Shown here piece by piece: positions 32,616 to 44,884 of a stretch of 64,000 nt of DNA; positions within the stretch are counted from its first letter, which is position 1, and every line of letters begins with the position of its first letter. This DNA is from Pisolithus tinctorius (taxonomy: Eukaryota > Basidiomycota > Agaricomycetes > Boletales > Pisolithaceae), in NCBI GenBank assembly GCA_024663395.1, contig JANFAH010000012.1, positions 310,001 to 374,000 on the forward strand, read 5' to 3'. The position numbers and the translations under genes are program-made. The notes under the pieces were generated by a model, which searched no databases, was not told the origin of the DNA, and was given only the letters and a program-made list of their open reading frames with translations.

Positions 32616-34740
32616 TGTGCCCCCTTCAAAGATGACAATGTCCTTGTTGTCTATTAATGCCTCCTCCTCTGCATTGAGCTGCAGTTCACCCTTGATGTCT
32701 GGCCATTTGTCCCCCTCAATGTCAGCCTGTGTCTTGTTGCTGCCAGGCTGCATCTCCATTGTTCCATCTTGCACCTTCATGCTCTGTGGTCTGTCTCTCC
32801 CACTGTCTCCTTCCTTGATCCCCTTTCCTGCCTGTTCTTCGCTTCCTTCATTTCCATTTTCCATTTCCCTTATCCATTTCATGAACTCTTGTTGTTCTGA
32901 GTGTAGCTGTGTTCCTTCCCTTGCCACAAATGTGCATAACCTTCTTGCACTGAACTCTCCTGCTGTGGCTTTGCTGGCCAGGTTCTCTAATCTGTAGAAG
33001 TTCTTTAGTCTCTCTGAAATTCTGTAGGGGCATGACCACTTAGGTAATAGTTTCTGTTCTGTTTTGAACATGTAATCTAGGTCACTTCAGTATACTTGTA
33101 CAAGTTGTCCCTTTGTGAATATGACTTCTACACCTTGTCTTCTTAGTACTTGATGATCAAATGTTTGTTTTCTTCTCATTGCATGTTTGACTGCTTCCTC
33201 ATACCCATCCAGTCATTGTTGTGCTGCATACACCATGTGGATTTCTGCATCCACTGGTGATGGTTCTGTGGTGCTGTGCATCAGTGCTGTGCACTTGGTA
33301 TCAATCACCAACCCAAGTAACAGTTCTTTGGGCAAGAACTTGAGTGTTGGTAGTACTTGGTTGTTCAGCACATGGACTGCATCATTGAGATGGTCTAGCC
33401 ACACCCTAGGTAGTTTTCCCAGTCTGTTTCCATGTTGTTGTCTTCTCCTACATTTGGTGCACATAGGCATTTGAGGATATGTAGTAGTAGCTTGTTCATG
33501 CCCTCTACCAACCCATTAACCCATGGTGAGTATGCTACTATGACATGATGTGTGCAGGACCACTTAGCACAGTAGGTTTTGACCTCTTCATTATTGAAGT
33601 GTCATGCACCATCTGTCATGAATGTCTCTGCTGCTGTGAAGTTGTTAAATATAGTTGTTAGGCCATCCACTGTGGTTTTTGCTGTCCTGGCTGTTTTGTA
33701 CTTCATTACCCATACGTGCTGTGAGAACATGTCTAAGAATAATCCCAGCATGTGGTACCCTCCTTTCCCTGTTGGCATTGATAGGTAGTCTCCTATGAGT
33801 AGTTTGAATGGGTGCCATCTCATTATTGGTTCAAGTAGGGCATTTAGTTTTGTTGGGCTGAAGTTCTTGCATTTCATGCAGTCTTGTATTGCATTCATTA
33901 CTGATGTGTTGAGTTTGGGCAAGTAGTACTTGTCTGTGATTGCCATTTTCAGTGCATCTTGTCCCCAGTGTCCTCCCATTTCGTGTAGGTGTTTCACCTT
34001 GGTGAACACTTCTTGTTTTGTGATGCATTCTACCTTGTGTCTTGGTCATATGCTGGTGCCTCCATGTATTCTCCATAGTTCACCTTGTTTGACTAGGTAT
34101 TGTGTTGACCTATGTCTTGCCCTGTTGTGGTCTCTTATGGGGGTATTCATGTCAATGTTGAGTATCATGTCTATTACCTCCATGAACAGTGGTTCTTCCC
34201 AGAAGCATTCACATAGTTGTTGGTTTTCCTGTGGTAGTTTAGTGATTTTGAACACATTGTTTATTAGGCCTGATGCTGCTTCTGGGTCTGGGCTGACTGT
34301 CCAATCACTGCCATCTCCATTTGTGTGTGACATGCTGTCCCACTGTTGGCTTAGTCCATCTGTGACCATGTTGAGGCAGCCTGGTACATGCCTCACTGCT
34401 ATCATGTTGTGCACAGTTATGCTGTCCCTCCATCTTGCATGGGCTGCTGATATTGTGTTGTTGGAGAGGACATCCTTTGATGCTTTGCAGTCTGTTTTGA
34501 TTTTGACTGGGTATCCCCATATTATGTCTGTAAGGCAGTCTAGGCCATATCTCAGTGCTGCAAATTCCAGTAGAAACAGTTTGTAATTGTGCTCAGCTGG
34601 TGATGTCCATTTGGATGCGAATGTGATCAGCACTGTTTATTCCACTGTCTTGCCATTCAGTGTCTGGACCTTGCTTCATTGTGTTAGTACTGCCCCAAAT
34701 CCTTCTTGACATCCATCCATGGTTACAACAAATGGTGTTC
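32616..34740 (-). pseudogene. Family F RNase H and integrase region
   Basis: From the right: TPFVVTMDGCQEGFGAVLTQ (RNase H start), ASKWTSPAEHNYKLFLLEFA and IWGYPVKIKTDCKASKDVLS, then the integrase zinc region HEMGGHWGQDALKMAI and CMKCKNFSP. The core begins LIGDYLSMPTGKGGYHMLGL and includes FMTDGA before a stop. The C-terminal segment (32616-33071) has a charged tail. At least one frameshift lies between 33,602 and 33,470. Disrupted by several stops at former CpG sites. Confidence 0.72.
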
Positions 34741-35384
34741 TGTTGTGTTGTGGTGCGTTGTAGGAAAAGTCCAAGTAGCTGTATAATATGAGCTAGATGA
34801 CTTAGATAACAACAATAAAAAATGAAGGGAATGAATTGTTTGTCCCAAGGGATTCTGGACTGTTGGGACTAGAAGGTGGGACCCAGCGCTTTGTGACATG
34901 TGTGGCGTGGTCCGCAGAGTAGTACTGGTGATGTGAGTGGTGCGAGTGGTATACGTAGTTCGTGCATGGTGGAATGTGAGACATGTGGTGTAGACAAAGT
35001 GTAAAGGAAACTCGTGGTGACCTTCCAAGTGCCAAAAGGTATCATTCTGTACCTAAGTACAGGGCTTTATAGTCCAGGCAAACCCAGAACCTAAGTAAGA
35101 CAGGGAATGGTAAAGGAAAGCCGTGCGACAGCACGTACACAGAAGACAGGCCAAAACAGAGGCCGAGGGTATACTACAAGTACTAAGGAATAGAGACCGT
35201 GATAAGAGAAAGAGTCTGAGGAAAAACAACAACCAGAGCACAGCGGCTGCAGGTATAGCACTACGTGAGAGGGAGCGAGGGCGTGGAAGGTAGTGTGTGG
35301 ACAATGGTGAATGCGAGAGGGGAGTGGATGTAACAGTAGTCACAGAATGGTTAATGATAGGGGCTTATGTATCCAGGGAATGCA
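34741..35384 (-). mobile_element. CpG-retaining insertion in family F, probable solo LTR
   Basis: It splits the F polymerase between LTSQPTLHAVRN and TPFVVTMDG, segments that are adjacent in gypsy elements. On the minus strand it runs TGCATTCCCTGG...CACAACACAACA (TG...CA ends) and contains CTATAAAGCCC as TATA. Flanks GAATC and GAACA agree only partly as target duplication. It keeps many CpG sites while the surrounding F sequence has almost none, so it arrived later. No coding sequence. Confidence 0.55.
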
Positions 35385-37338
35385 GATTCCTCACAGCATG
35401 TAGTGTTGGTTGGCTTGTTAGGGCAACTTTCAGGTCCAAGAACACTTTTGTATGTTTCTGTTCCCATCTACCTGCCAGTTTGAAGTCAGTCATCACTTTG
35501 CAGTATGTAGTTTTGGTTATGGGCTTAGGGAGGTCAACTTGTTTTACTAAGTCTTGTAGCAGTCCTTCTATCTTGGCATGTCCTTTGATGAGGTCATGAA
35601 AATGTCCTGTGAATCCTAAGAACAATGTTAGATTGAGTGCCATGTCTGGTTGTTTCCATTTGACTATTGCTGCTAGCTGTGCTGTATCCAGTTGTACTCC
35701 TTGAGGGCCTACTGTGGCTCCTGCAAACATGGTCTCCATCATGAATAGTCTGCACTTTGTCAGGGACAGTGACAATTTGTGTTCTCTGCAGTGCTGTAGG
35801 ATTTGTCTTAGTTTGTCTATCATTCCTCCAAACATGTCATTGCTACACCCCCCATTGTCTATGAAGAGTTCCAACATATCTTCTGTGAGTTCTTTGTGTA
35901 GGCATTGTGTTGCTGTTGCTGAGAACACTGTTGGTGCTCCTGTCCATCCCATTGCCATTCTTGTGTACCAGAAGTATCCTCTCCCATCAACAAAGAATGT
36001 GAAAAACGGTCTCCATGTTTCTGGAATTTTGATAGTGTAGAATCTGGATGCAAAGTTGAATACTGACACATACCTTCTGCTGCTCAGTCACTGCTGCTTG
36101 GCTCGTATGTCCCCCTGAAACATTGGTGGTATCTGTGATGCTTTATTCAGTTCTGCGAAGTTTTGCATTACCCTCCATTTTGGTGCGTTGTTCATTTCTT
36201 TTGCTGTTGTTTTTTCTGGGGCTTGTGTGTCAGTTTGTTCTTTGAACAGAGGCAGTATGTTTGCTTCTACACATTGCTTGTTTAGTTCTTGTTGTATGTC
36301 CTCAATTGTCATACTTTCCACATTGTCATGTGCTTTTTGTGTGAGTACTGTGGGTGCTACATGTTTGATTCATGGGATGTCTGCATGTTCAATCAGTCCT
36401 GCTTCTAACATTTGGTCTACCCATTTGTTCATGAATTGTCTTTGCAGTGGGTTCATTGGACATTGGCACACTGTGGTGTTGAATGTTGTGTCGTCTGGCA
36501 TGTTCAAGTCAACTCTTGCTCCTGGGATTGGTAGTACCTCACTGAGTGAACATGCAAACATGTCAGCAAATTCTGTTATTAGGTTGATTACTTCCTTTCA
36601 TTCATCTGTTGTTAGATCATCACCAATCTTGACTCCTTCAATAATCAGTTTCACCCATTTGGGTGCAAATGGTTCTGTCTTCCTGGTGAACATGTTAGTT
36701 TTATTTTTTACCTTTGTTTCACCCTGCAAGGTCTCTACTTCCTTCTGTGTTGTGACATTGCACTCCACTTCTTCCTTCATTCTTGTTGTGTTTGCAGAGT
36801 GGTTGTGTAGTTCCACCTTCATGTTTCCATCTGTGATGGTTATGTTGTCAGTCACATAGTTGTGTGTTGCTTTGAATGCTTGCAGTAGTGGTTTCCTGAA
36901 TAGGAACACCCACTCCCCTGCACTGTCAAACACCTCGAAGGTTCCAGTCACTTCCATGCCTTCTATGTTCATCATGCCCATCCATGTGACTTCCAACAGT
37001 ATGACTGCTCTGTTTGCCATGCATAATGCCTGTGACGATGGTTGCCATCCTTTTAATTTGTGCTTGATCATGTTGAATGTGCTCAGGGCCATAGCCCCTG
37101 TCATAGCACCATCATCAAACAGTGCTTGTACTGTTGCTCCAGTGTTGTCCATGTTCTTGAGCATGATTGGGTGTGTAAATGGGACAGATTTGCTTGTGTT
37201 GTCCTCTACATTGCCTTGCATTTTGTGTTTCATTGCTGAGTATATGTTGAAGATTGGTGATTTACTTTGGTATACATGTGGGGCAGTTGTTATCATAGTA
37301 GGTACATTGAGAGCCTGGGTCAGTGTGCTGTCCATCAC
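35385..37338 (-). pseudogene. pol: Family F protease and reverse transcriptase
   Basis: One minus frame with TGA stops. The protease-like segment (37338-36598) has ALFDDGAMTGAMALSTF, with Asp-Asp-Gly in place of the usual D-S/T-G. RT pieces: RVMQNFAELNKASQIPPM, then VFNFASRFYTIKIPETWRPF, GWTGAPTVFSATATQCLHKE, and the catalytic region LELFIDNGGCSNDMF, where the second Asp of the YxDD box is Asn. The connection segment FLGFTGHFHDLIKGHAKIEG follows. Stops (TDE-stop-KEVINLI, IP-stop-IKHVAPT, KQQ-stop-LSSRR) are TGA where Arg is plausible. The element is dead. Confidence 0.78.
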
Positions 37339-38682
37339 AGCAACCCTGTCTCGTTTCCCTGATCATCTATCACTATGGGTCTGATACTGTATGCAATGTT
37401 CCTATTGAACAGTCCAAGGGTCCTGTTGCAGAGTGCTCTCCACACTGTTTTGTTGCAGCGCAGTCTGGATGCATCACCTTCAGTGGTTGGGCAATCCCTG
37501 CTTCTGTGCCCATGTGTTCCACATCTGAAACATTCTCCTGAGCATACCATCACTGTTCTGGGTTTGAGAGGGTATGGTGTATACTCAGTGGCCTGTGCTG
37601 AGTCTCCATGCTTCGTGATCCATGCCATGAGCTGTGCCATGTATTTCCTCTGTCCTTCCTCATTGTTGGGGTGGTGTGGAACTTGTTCTAACCCTTTCTG
37701 CACAATCTCCTTCACTTCCTCGGTAGGCAGGTTGTATGGCATGTTGCATCTCAGCATCTGTTGGAGTGTGAATCATGTGTTTGGATGTGCCATTGATGGT
37801 GAGGCTCGAGGGCTGGTATGGGATACTGCTACTTGCCTGATTGTAAGTCACTGGAGTTGCACTGTAATGTCTGCCACTGTTGCCCTTTTGGTTGCCTCCA
37901 GTTTCTGCATTAGTCTTGAGTCCTGTTCCTCCTCTTTCCTCTTCCTCTCCTCTATTTCCTTGTGCTCCTGCTTCAGTTTCGACATACTCAGATCCTTCAC
38001 ATCATCTGTAAACTCTTTCCACATCATGTATTCTTCATCTAGTAGCTTCTTGACCACCTTGGGGAGCTGCTTCTTGACTTGCCATATCAGCATAGGTCTG
38101 TTCTCAATTTTTGCTAGTCTTGCAAGTTCCATCACTTCTTCTGCCCACTTTGTTTAGGAACTGCATACTGCAATTGAATGCTTTGATGAAGTTGCTGGCA
38201 TTCTCTGTCTCTGCCCAATCTCTGTAGAAAAGAGGAACTGCTTCCACCATTCTTCTTGGTCATTGTGCTAAGGCTGGGACTGTTGTGGTTGGGGGTGCTG
38301 GGTGTACTGTTGGGTGTGGTGGGGCTGGAGGTATGGCTGGGAGTGTGGTATTCTGTGGTGCTGACTGCTCTGGGTCTGTGAGCAAGTATGGGAGTAGTGC
38401 TACTGGGGCTGAATGTGTTTGTTCTCTGGTGCATTGGGGTTCTGCAGATGAGGCTGGTGGGGTCAGTAGTGCTAGTGTTGGGAATGCTACCCATAGGTTG
38501 TATTGGCTAGTGTACTCACTGTCCATTCCAGTGTCTGGTATGTCATCTATGGACAGGTAATCCTGTAGGGGTGATGGCATGTTGTCTGACATTTGTGATT
38601 CTGATGGGAACAAGTAGTCACTGTTGTGTGATGTTCCAAGTGGTGACTGTGATGGTGAGCTGTTGGGTGTGTGCCCAGTCAC
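37335..38682 (-). pseudogene. gag: Family F Gag
   Basis: The N-terminal part (38682-38260) is a Pro/Ser/Thr-rich leader. The middle part (38135-37848) has a charged helical stretch (KQEHKEIEERKRKEEEQDSR). The C-terminal part (37757-37335) has gag-like QKGLEQVPHHPNNEEGQRKY and a zinc knuckle CFRCGTHGHRSRDC. Frames change between pieces, so it is broken. Confidence 0.68.
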
Positions 38683-39077
38683 AAAACAGCCCAGTGCATT
38701 GCATGGTTGGTTTCTGTTAGGCAGTTTGGTAGTGGTGTAGCAGTTAGTTTGGGGATTTTCTACTCAGCTGGTTCTGCTTTATATCCTCCACCATGTGTTG
38801 GTCATGTGGTTGCCTTGTGCTTGGTCAGTGATGGTTCAGTACAGTGTCTGTTCAGTGTTGCAGTGTGGTGTTGCAGTGTCTGTTTAACAGTTTACTTGGG
38901 TCAGATCACACACTCGTCACCAAGATGGAGTAGTGGTCTCTTGGTCCTCCATTGTACTGTCTGTCATCATGTCATATTGTATGTTCTACTGCTATGTTCA
39001 TGCCCACATCTGCCTCTGTCTGACTAAGCCAATATGGCTGTGTCCTTGTCTCCTGTCCTCCTGGTCCCCCTACTCCA

Positions 39078-39891
39078 GCAGGAGTAGAAAGCAACTGGGT
39101 GGAGTTCACCATTGGAGCAGGTGAGTGACAAAATGCCAGCAATGGCATAGTCAGAGGCATCAGTTTCAATGGTAAGTGGAGCATCAGGAACCCAGTGAGT
39201 GAGAACAGGAGTGGAGCTGGAGGCATCCTTCAGGCAGAGGAAAGCAGAGTGACACTCCTCAGAAAAGTTCCAAGGAGCACCCTTTTGCATGAGGCAAGTG
39301 AGAGGAACAATGATGTTGGAGTAGTTATCAATGAATTGTCTGTAGAAATTTGCAAAGCCAAGGAAGGACTGGATGTCTCACACCTTCTGTGGCTCAGGCC
39401 AGTCATGGACTGCCTGAACCTTCTTGGTGGACATAGTGAGACCAGAGGGAGAGAGGATGTAGCCATGGTACTTGATGGAGTTGGAGTGGAACTCACACTT
39501 TTCTGGCTTGGCATAGAGACCATGGCTTTCAAAGGCAGCAGAGTACCTCTTTTACGTGTTCATGGTGCAACTCCATGTCCTGCAAATAAATTAGGATGTC
39601 ATCAAGGTATACCACAACACAGACATTGAGCATGTCCACAAAGATGCTATTGACAAAATGCTGGAAAGCCACAGGCACATTAGTCAGACTGAAGGGCATT
39701 ACCTGCCACTCATAAGAACCATAATGAGTGTGGAAAGCCATTTTCCATTCATCTCCATCTGCAATGTGGACTAGATGATAGGCATGGTGGAGGTCAATCT
39801 TGGTGTAGACTTTAGTGCAGCTTGGAGAGTCAAGTAAGTTGGAGATGAGTGGCAGCAGATAGCAATCTTTTTTTGTGATTTTATTAAGTTG
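39078..39891 (-). pseudogene. B-old RT and start of RNase H
   Basis: Minus-strand fragments [20 protein letters not shown] and [15 protein letters not shown] (YLDD intact here, YLND in B-young), then a connection and RNase H segment WNFSEECHSAFLCLKDASSS and IETDASDYAIAGILSLTCSN. Frames are broken by TGA stops and indels; CpG is depleted. Confidence 0.78.
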
Positions 39892-40338
39892 TCAATAGTC
39901 TATGCAGAGGTGGAGTGAGCTGTCCTTCTTCTTTACAAAGAGGACAGGGGCACCATGAGCAGAGGTGGACTGCTTGATGAAGCTGTAGCCAAGATGCTTG
40001 TCAATAAAGGTGTGGAGTGTTGGCATTCCCTGCAATGGTGGTTTGAATAATATACTGCCCAATACCCAGTCAATTGACAGATTGAAGCAGGTGAGCCAGT
40101 TGTGTCCTAGTACCAGCAAACATGAAGAATCCAATGGAGTAACATAAAATGAAACAGAGTTGACATCACTGGAAGGAAAGCAGAGGGAAAGATCTACTTC
40201 TTGGGAAATGACAGCATTTGTACTACCATCAAACAAGCAGAGCAGAATTGGCAGAGAAACAGAAGAAACAGGAATAGAATATTTTTTGATTATGGACATG
40301 TCTACAAAACAATCAGAAGAGCTGGAATTGATCAACAC
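39892..40338 (-). pseudogene. B-old protease with internal deletion
   Basis: Reads LINSSSSDCFVDMSIIKKY, in which the catalytic D-S-G is replaced by N-S-S, then VLGHNWLTCFNLSIDWVLGS. After LFKPPLQGMPT it jumps directly to LHTFIDKHLGYSFIKQS. The roughly 130-residue linker present in B-young is deleted near 40,017. Confidence 0.75.
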
Positions 40339-40447
40339 AGAAACAGTATCAACAGAATAATCAAGAAGTGTTACAGATGGAAGTAAAGAATTTGGACTAG
40401 AGAGAGCAGATGCATTGAGTCAGATGTCTGGTTGCACACAGTTGGGG

Positions 40448-41380
40448 TCAATGCTTCCTCCAGGCTGTGTGGGCTCCCCAGAGGAGCAGACTAATTGTCT
40501 GGCTCTGCCTTCTCCATGGGCAGAGCAAGCAGAGTTCCAGCCATAGCTGCACAGGCTTTGGCTGCACAAGACGTTGACTTAGGGCAGTCCTTAGTGGAAT
40601 GTCCAGCCTTGCCACAGAAGAGGCAGAGGTGAGTTTGCCATCCTTACCCAGAAGATGGGCAATATTGGACTTGGATGCATGAGACTTGGGTGGATCCTTC
40701 TGTTTGCCCTTGCCCTTGGCATCAGACTTTGGAGTGGAGGTGGAGGACAATGGTTTAGACTTGTTGATGGAGTTGGCAGACTGTGACTTGTTGGTGGTGG
40801 ACTTGGCGGTGCATGAAATTCCTGTCTTGCATTCCCAGTAGCATGCAACAATGGTTTGGGCAAGTTCATGGAGTTGTGCAAGGGTAGAAGGTCTTCTGAT
40901 GCAAGCAATCTTGTCTTTGATGCAGTCTGGAAGTCCACTATAGAAGCAGTGGTGGAGTGCACCAACACCATAGTCCTTGACCTGCAAAGCCCAACAATTG
41001 AACTCCATGACATATTTGGTGATCTGAGAACTGTCTTTCAAGTGAGGTTCTTGAGTTGTTGGATGGCATCCACTATGGCATCATGTGGACCAAAATTAGT
41101 TGTGAGCTCATGCAAGAACTTGCAATAGTCATCCATCCAGAGTGGGCAGTCATAGTCTTTGGGGTTTAGCAGATCTGGCTTGAACCAAGCCAGAGCCATA
41201 CCATTCAGGTAGGAGGTTACCTTTGCTCTGTTGGAGTGGAATGTGCAGGGGCAGTCTTGAAAGTTCAACTCACACTGCACAAGGAACTCATGGAGTTTCA
41301 TTGGGTCAGAGCCATTGAAGGTGTCAGGCTTGTGGACTTTGGTTTTCAGAGCAGAGTCCCCAGTGTGTGAACCAGACTGC
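40448..41380 (-). pseudogene. B-old Gag, main part
   Basis: Collinear with B-young Gag: MKLHEFLVQCELNFQDCPCT, YLNGMALAWFKPDLLNPKDY, then GLPDCIKDKIACI and a Ser/Lys linker. The zinc-knuckle region is deleted or shifted (about 40,630). A frameshift occurs near 41,040. It is cut at 41380 by the D complex; the missing N-terminal part is at 51811-52150. Confidence 0.78.
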
Positions 41381-41706
41381 TGTCACACACCAAAGGTGTT
41401 GTGGACATGGTTACAGCTGACTCTGCCTAACTCATTGATGAGTTGTGCACAATGCCCATGAATGCAGATGAAGACTGAAGGCCTCATGCATAGAAAGACT
41501 GCTGGACATGAGCAGTCATCTTTCACACAAGAATGAGTCATCAGTGCTAAAGAGCAAAGAGGAAGTGAGTTAAGCACACATTAAAAAATTTTTAGTGCCC
41601 ATGTATGGCATTCTGGTTTTCATCATATCTCCACCATTTCCAAAGATATCAACTCCATTCTCACACTCACTTAAAGTGCTCAGCCACATGATTCTGCCTT
41701 CCAAAT

Positions 41707-42264
41707 TTGGAGAGGATCCTCACACCCTATGCATTTCTACATCACTCCATCCTTCAGATGCTCATTTCACTAAGTCCATCAGAAATGGCCACCTCTTCAT
41801 CAATCATCTCACTTGTCTCATTTGCCAGAGACAGTGGCTACATATATCTGCCAGGCATTCCCACCAGCTTCCATCCTGAAGCCCCCTGGTTCATCTCATC
41901 ATTGTCAGCCCCATCTCATCCCATGCAGCTTGGTCAGTGTGTTCTCCTTGTCAGTATGACTTCCAGAAGGATGTTCTTTGGTTGCCTCAGGTCTGTCACT
42001 CAGTTAGAAAGGTCTTATGTGGTTGTTTCAGTCTCCCCTCTTGATGAAGCATATGGATTGTTCCTCCCTGCTCCCTGCACTGTCTTTATTCCAATCCCAT
42101 CCATCATTCTCCCCACATTGCAACAGCTGCAGCACAATCTACTGTTCTCCAGCCTCCCTGATCACATTCATGATGAGTATGACATGCATCTTGCCTTCTT
42201 ACTGCAAGATCCAGCAGAAGACATCCCCCCTTCTCCTTCTCCTCCATCAGAGCCCCATTCATGA
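41707..42264 (+). CDS. Family D open reading frame, left arm
   Basis: 185 codons, collinear with 11179-11838: GYIYLPGIPTSFHPEAPW, VSMTSRRMFFGCLRS, SVSPLDEAYGLFLPAPC, SLPDHIHDEYDMHLAFLLQD, PAEDIPPSPSPPSEPHS. An upstream in-frame stop shortens it relative to the other copy. Function unknown. Confidence 0.4.
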   Translation: MERILTPYAFLHHSILQMLISLSPSEMATSSSIISLVSFARDSGYIYLPGIPTSFHPEAPWFISSLSAPSHPMQLGQCVLLVSMTSRRMFFGCLRSVTQLERSYVVVSVSPLDEAYGLFLPAPCTVFIPIPSIILPTLQQLQHNLLFSSLPDHIHDEYDMHLAFLLQDPAEDIPPSPSPPSEPHS

Positions 42265-43059
42265 AGCTTTTGTTAACTTCACTGAGAGGATGAAAGGGTG
42301 GGAGATGTGATCATGTGTGCTCCTGTTGCCCCACAGACCCCCAACACCCTAGCCCCTTTGATGCCTGACTCATGCCCTTCAATTCTGGAATTAATACTTC
42401 CCTATCTGGAAACACTGTCCATCTGTCATGCCATCTTTGGATCTAGAGATGTCTCCACAAAGATCTGACTTGCATTGCCACCCCCTAATGTGATATCAGT
42501 GCACTTACTCAGTTCCTGACATTGTTTGACACATTCTGTAATATTTTGACTGTCCTTGACTCATTCATTGCCAATACTTACCAATCCTCCTTGCTTGCTT
42601 ACTTTTCATTTCTTGCCTACTCATCATGATTACTCAGTCCTTACTCATTACTTACCAAGTGTTTGTGCCTTGTTTGTCATAGGCTGTGCTCCTCCCACAG
42701 TATATAAACCCCCATGTACTTACCTACAACCCAAGTGAACCAGAAGCCATTCACTCAGCAGTCAGTTCAGTGCATAACTCATTGTCAACAGTTGAGGCTC
42801 ATTTGGAAGAGTCTATCTGTCTTCATTCATATCATTGGTAATTGAGGCTCCACAAAGGGGTCTATCTGCCCCTTTCCTTTATCTGAAGCTTTATCCACAC
42901 TTAGTCAGCAAGTTTGCTTAGTCATCCATTCATTCCTGCATAACTTGTCATCAACTTGCACCAGAAGCATGCTCTATTGAAACTTGTCACTCTGTTCAGC
43001 ATCCCCCATCAGGAGCACCTGCCTTTGAAACTCCCCTACTATAGATTCTTCTGCACTCC

Positions 43060-43235
43060 AGGTTCTGCAGAGGCAAACCACCACTTGCTCTTATTTGTCT
43101 TTGGTGTTGGTTTTGGTTGGTTTCTACCACCTTTCCACACTTTGACTCACACCACTGTGAGTCAAAGTGTGGTTCAGTGGTGAAAACCAACTGAAACCAA
43201 CACAAAAGACAATGAAAGTGAGTGGTTGTGTGCCT
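43060..43235. repeat. Hairpin centre of the D complex
   Basis: Inverted repeat: the plus strand reads TGGTTTCTACCACC...CACACTTTGACTCACAC, then GTGAGTCAAAGTGTGG...GGTGAAAACCAACTGA. The single-arm copy at 16373 ends exactly at CTTTGACTCACA, so the fold point coincides with the inner end of the D unit. Confidence 0.75.
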
Positions 43236-44012
43236 ATGTGGTACCTAGATGGTAGAACCTTTGATTTGAGTGGGTCTTTGTGAGCTACAACACTCAAAGA
43301 TGAGTGCTGAGGGTTGGGGGTGCTCCTGACGAAGAAGGAGCAGGAATGCAAGAGGATGCAATAGGGTAGACTGCTGTCAGCCTACAGAAGGATGGATGGT
43401 GACTTAATTCGATGCTCTGAGCTGCACTGAGCTCAGGGAGGACTTGGAGAGAAGTAGATTGATGATAGATGATAATAAGCAAAGTAGATGATAGCTAGAC
43501 CCTTAATAAAGTTTCAACTATCAAAGCTGATGAATGAGTTACTGAGTGATGATAAAATGCGAGCAAGAGGGGCTCTCTGATGTCTTCTTCTTTCAGCTAC
43601 CTAAGTACAGTGATTTATATACAGTACAGGGGCATTGCCTACAGAAAACAAGGTGCAAACACTTGGTAAGTGATTGGTAACTGATGAGTAAGGAATGTAA
43701 GCAGTGGGTAATCATCTTAGAAAGCATTGGTGAGCATTGGTAAGGATAAGTAAGCCAAAAAGTGAAGAATCAGTAAGCAAGGTCAAAAGATTGGTAAGTA
43801 TTGGCAATAGGTGAGTCAAAGACAGTCAGAATATCAAAGTATGAGTCAAGTAATGTCAGAAACTGGGAAAGCACACTGGGATTGCATTAGGGGGAGGCTG
43901 CACATGTCACATCTTGAAGAGATCGCCTCTGGGCCAAAGTGGGATGACAGAGAGGCAGCACTGATCTGATGCCAATATAGTACATCCAAAAGTGGACAGG
44001 GTGAGTCAGATG

Positions 44013-44396
44013 TCAACAGGGGTCAAGCTTTGGGGGTCTGTGGGGTGACAGGAGCATAAGGGATTGCAACTTTCCCCCCCTAACCATCCTCTCAGTGAAG
44101 CAAGTCAAAACTTCATGAATGAGGCTCTGTTGGAAGAGAGGATGAAAGGGGAGCATCTTCTGCTGTATCTTGCAATAAGGAGGCAAGATGTGCATCATAC
44201 TCATCATGGATGTGATCAGGGAGAGTGGAGAACAGTAGATTATACTGTAGCTGTCACAATTTTGGAAGAATGATGGACAAGACTGGTATGAAGACATTGC
44301 AGGGAGCAGGGAGGAAGGATCCATATGCTTCTTGGACTGGAGAGACTGAAATGACCACATAAGACCTTTCTACGCAAATGAAAGACCTGAGGCAAC
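44013..44396 (-). pseudogene. Family D right-arm ORF, 3' part
   Basis: Minus-strand reading after A-minus: LRSFICVERSYVVISVSPVQ then EAYGSFLPAPCNVFIPVLS, matching the other D ORFs. The 5' part (GYIYLPGVPTSFHPEAS, VSMTSRRMFFGC) lies at 51238-51621. GCAAC (44392-44396) is repeated at 51238-51242, so A-minus landed inside this frame. Confidence 0.6.
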
Positions 44397-44847
44397 TGTT
44401 ACGCTCGACCGAAGTCAAAACGTAGGGAGAGCTCAGACGCAGTCTAAGGTTTCTACTGAGCAACGGCTGCAGTAACCTCTGTAAACGACAGAGGATTTGG
44501 GGCAACGCCGGTAAGAGTGGTCCTGGTAAGGGACACTGAGGGCGAAGTTCTGAGAACGCTGCGTATGATTGAGCAGCTCAAGTCTGGACTTCCAGGACTT
44601 GAGCCGGCAGTCTAAATACTACACAGAAGCGAACCATGAGGCGTCCGCATGTAACGAGGTAACTACGCCATTGGTTGAACAATGACGACACATGTCCTAA
44701 GCATGTAACGAGCCAGTAACGCTAGTGGTGGAAATAGAGAGCTGTCGGATCAGAGAGAAGACGGCTCAAAAAGGAAACTAAGTCCAACGGATCACAAACA
44801 AGGTAAACGTACAACAGGAAAGGAAAAGTCAGGGGTGAAACGTAACA
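44397..44847 (-). repeat. 3' LTR of A-minus
   Basis: 451 bp, TGTTACGCTCGACC...GTGAAACGTAACA on the plus strand. No difference from the other LTR was found by eye. Confidence 0.95.
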
Positions 44848-44860
44848 TTACCCCCTTTCT
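44848..44860 (-). promoter_or_regulatory. Polypurine tract of A-minus
   Basis: Minus strand AGAAAGGGGGTAA ends exactly at the 3' LTR; it would prime plus-strand DNA synthesis. Confidence 0.75.
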
Positions 44861-44884
44861 AAGCGTTGAAGTCCCCGACTTCAA

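Larger units (their letters stand above)
32464..39077 (-). mobile_element. Family F: Ty3/gypsy LTR retrotransposon with very short (152 bp) LTRs
   Basis: LTRs 32464-32615 and 38926-39077, each TGGAGTAG...CTACTCCA (perfect 8-bp inverted ends). GCAG flanks both sides (32460-32463, 39078-39081) within B-old RNase H. A G-rich tract (GAAGGGGGCACA, minus) precedes the 3' LTR. Just inside the 5' LTR the minus strand reads TCTTGGTGACGAGTGTGTGA, where TGGTGACGAG would fit a tRNA 3'-CCA primer. Gag, protease, RT, RNase H and integrase fragments are all on the minus strand. No chromodomain was seen. CpG is largely lost except in an inserted segment at 34741-35384. Confidence 0.85.

Noticed and set aside
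35053..35343. Minus ORF of 96 codons in the CpG-rich insertion
   Set aside because: Low-complexity, no similarity; the segment behaves as a non-coding LTR.
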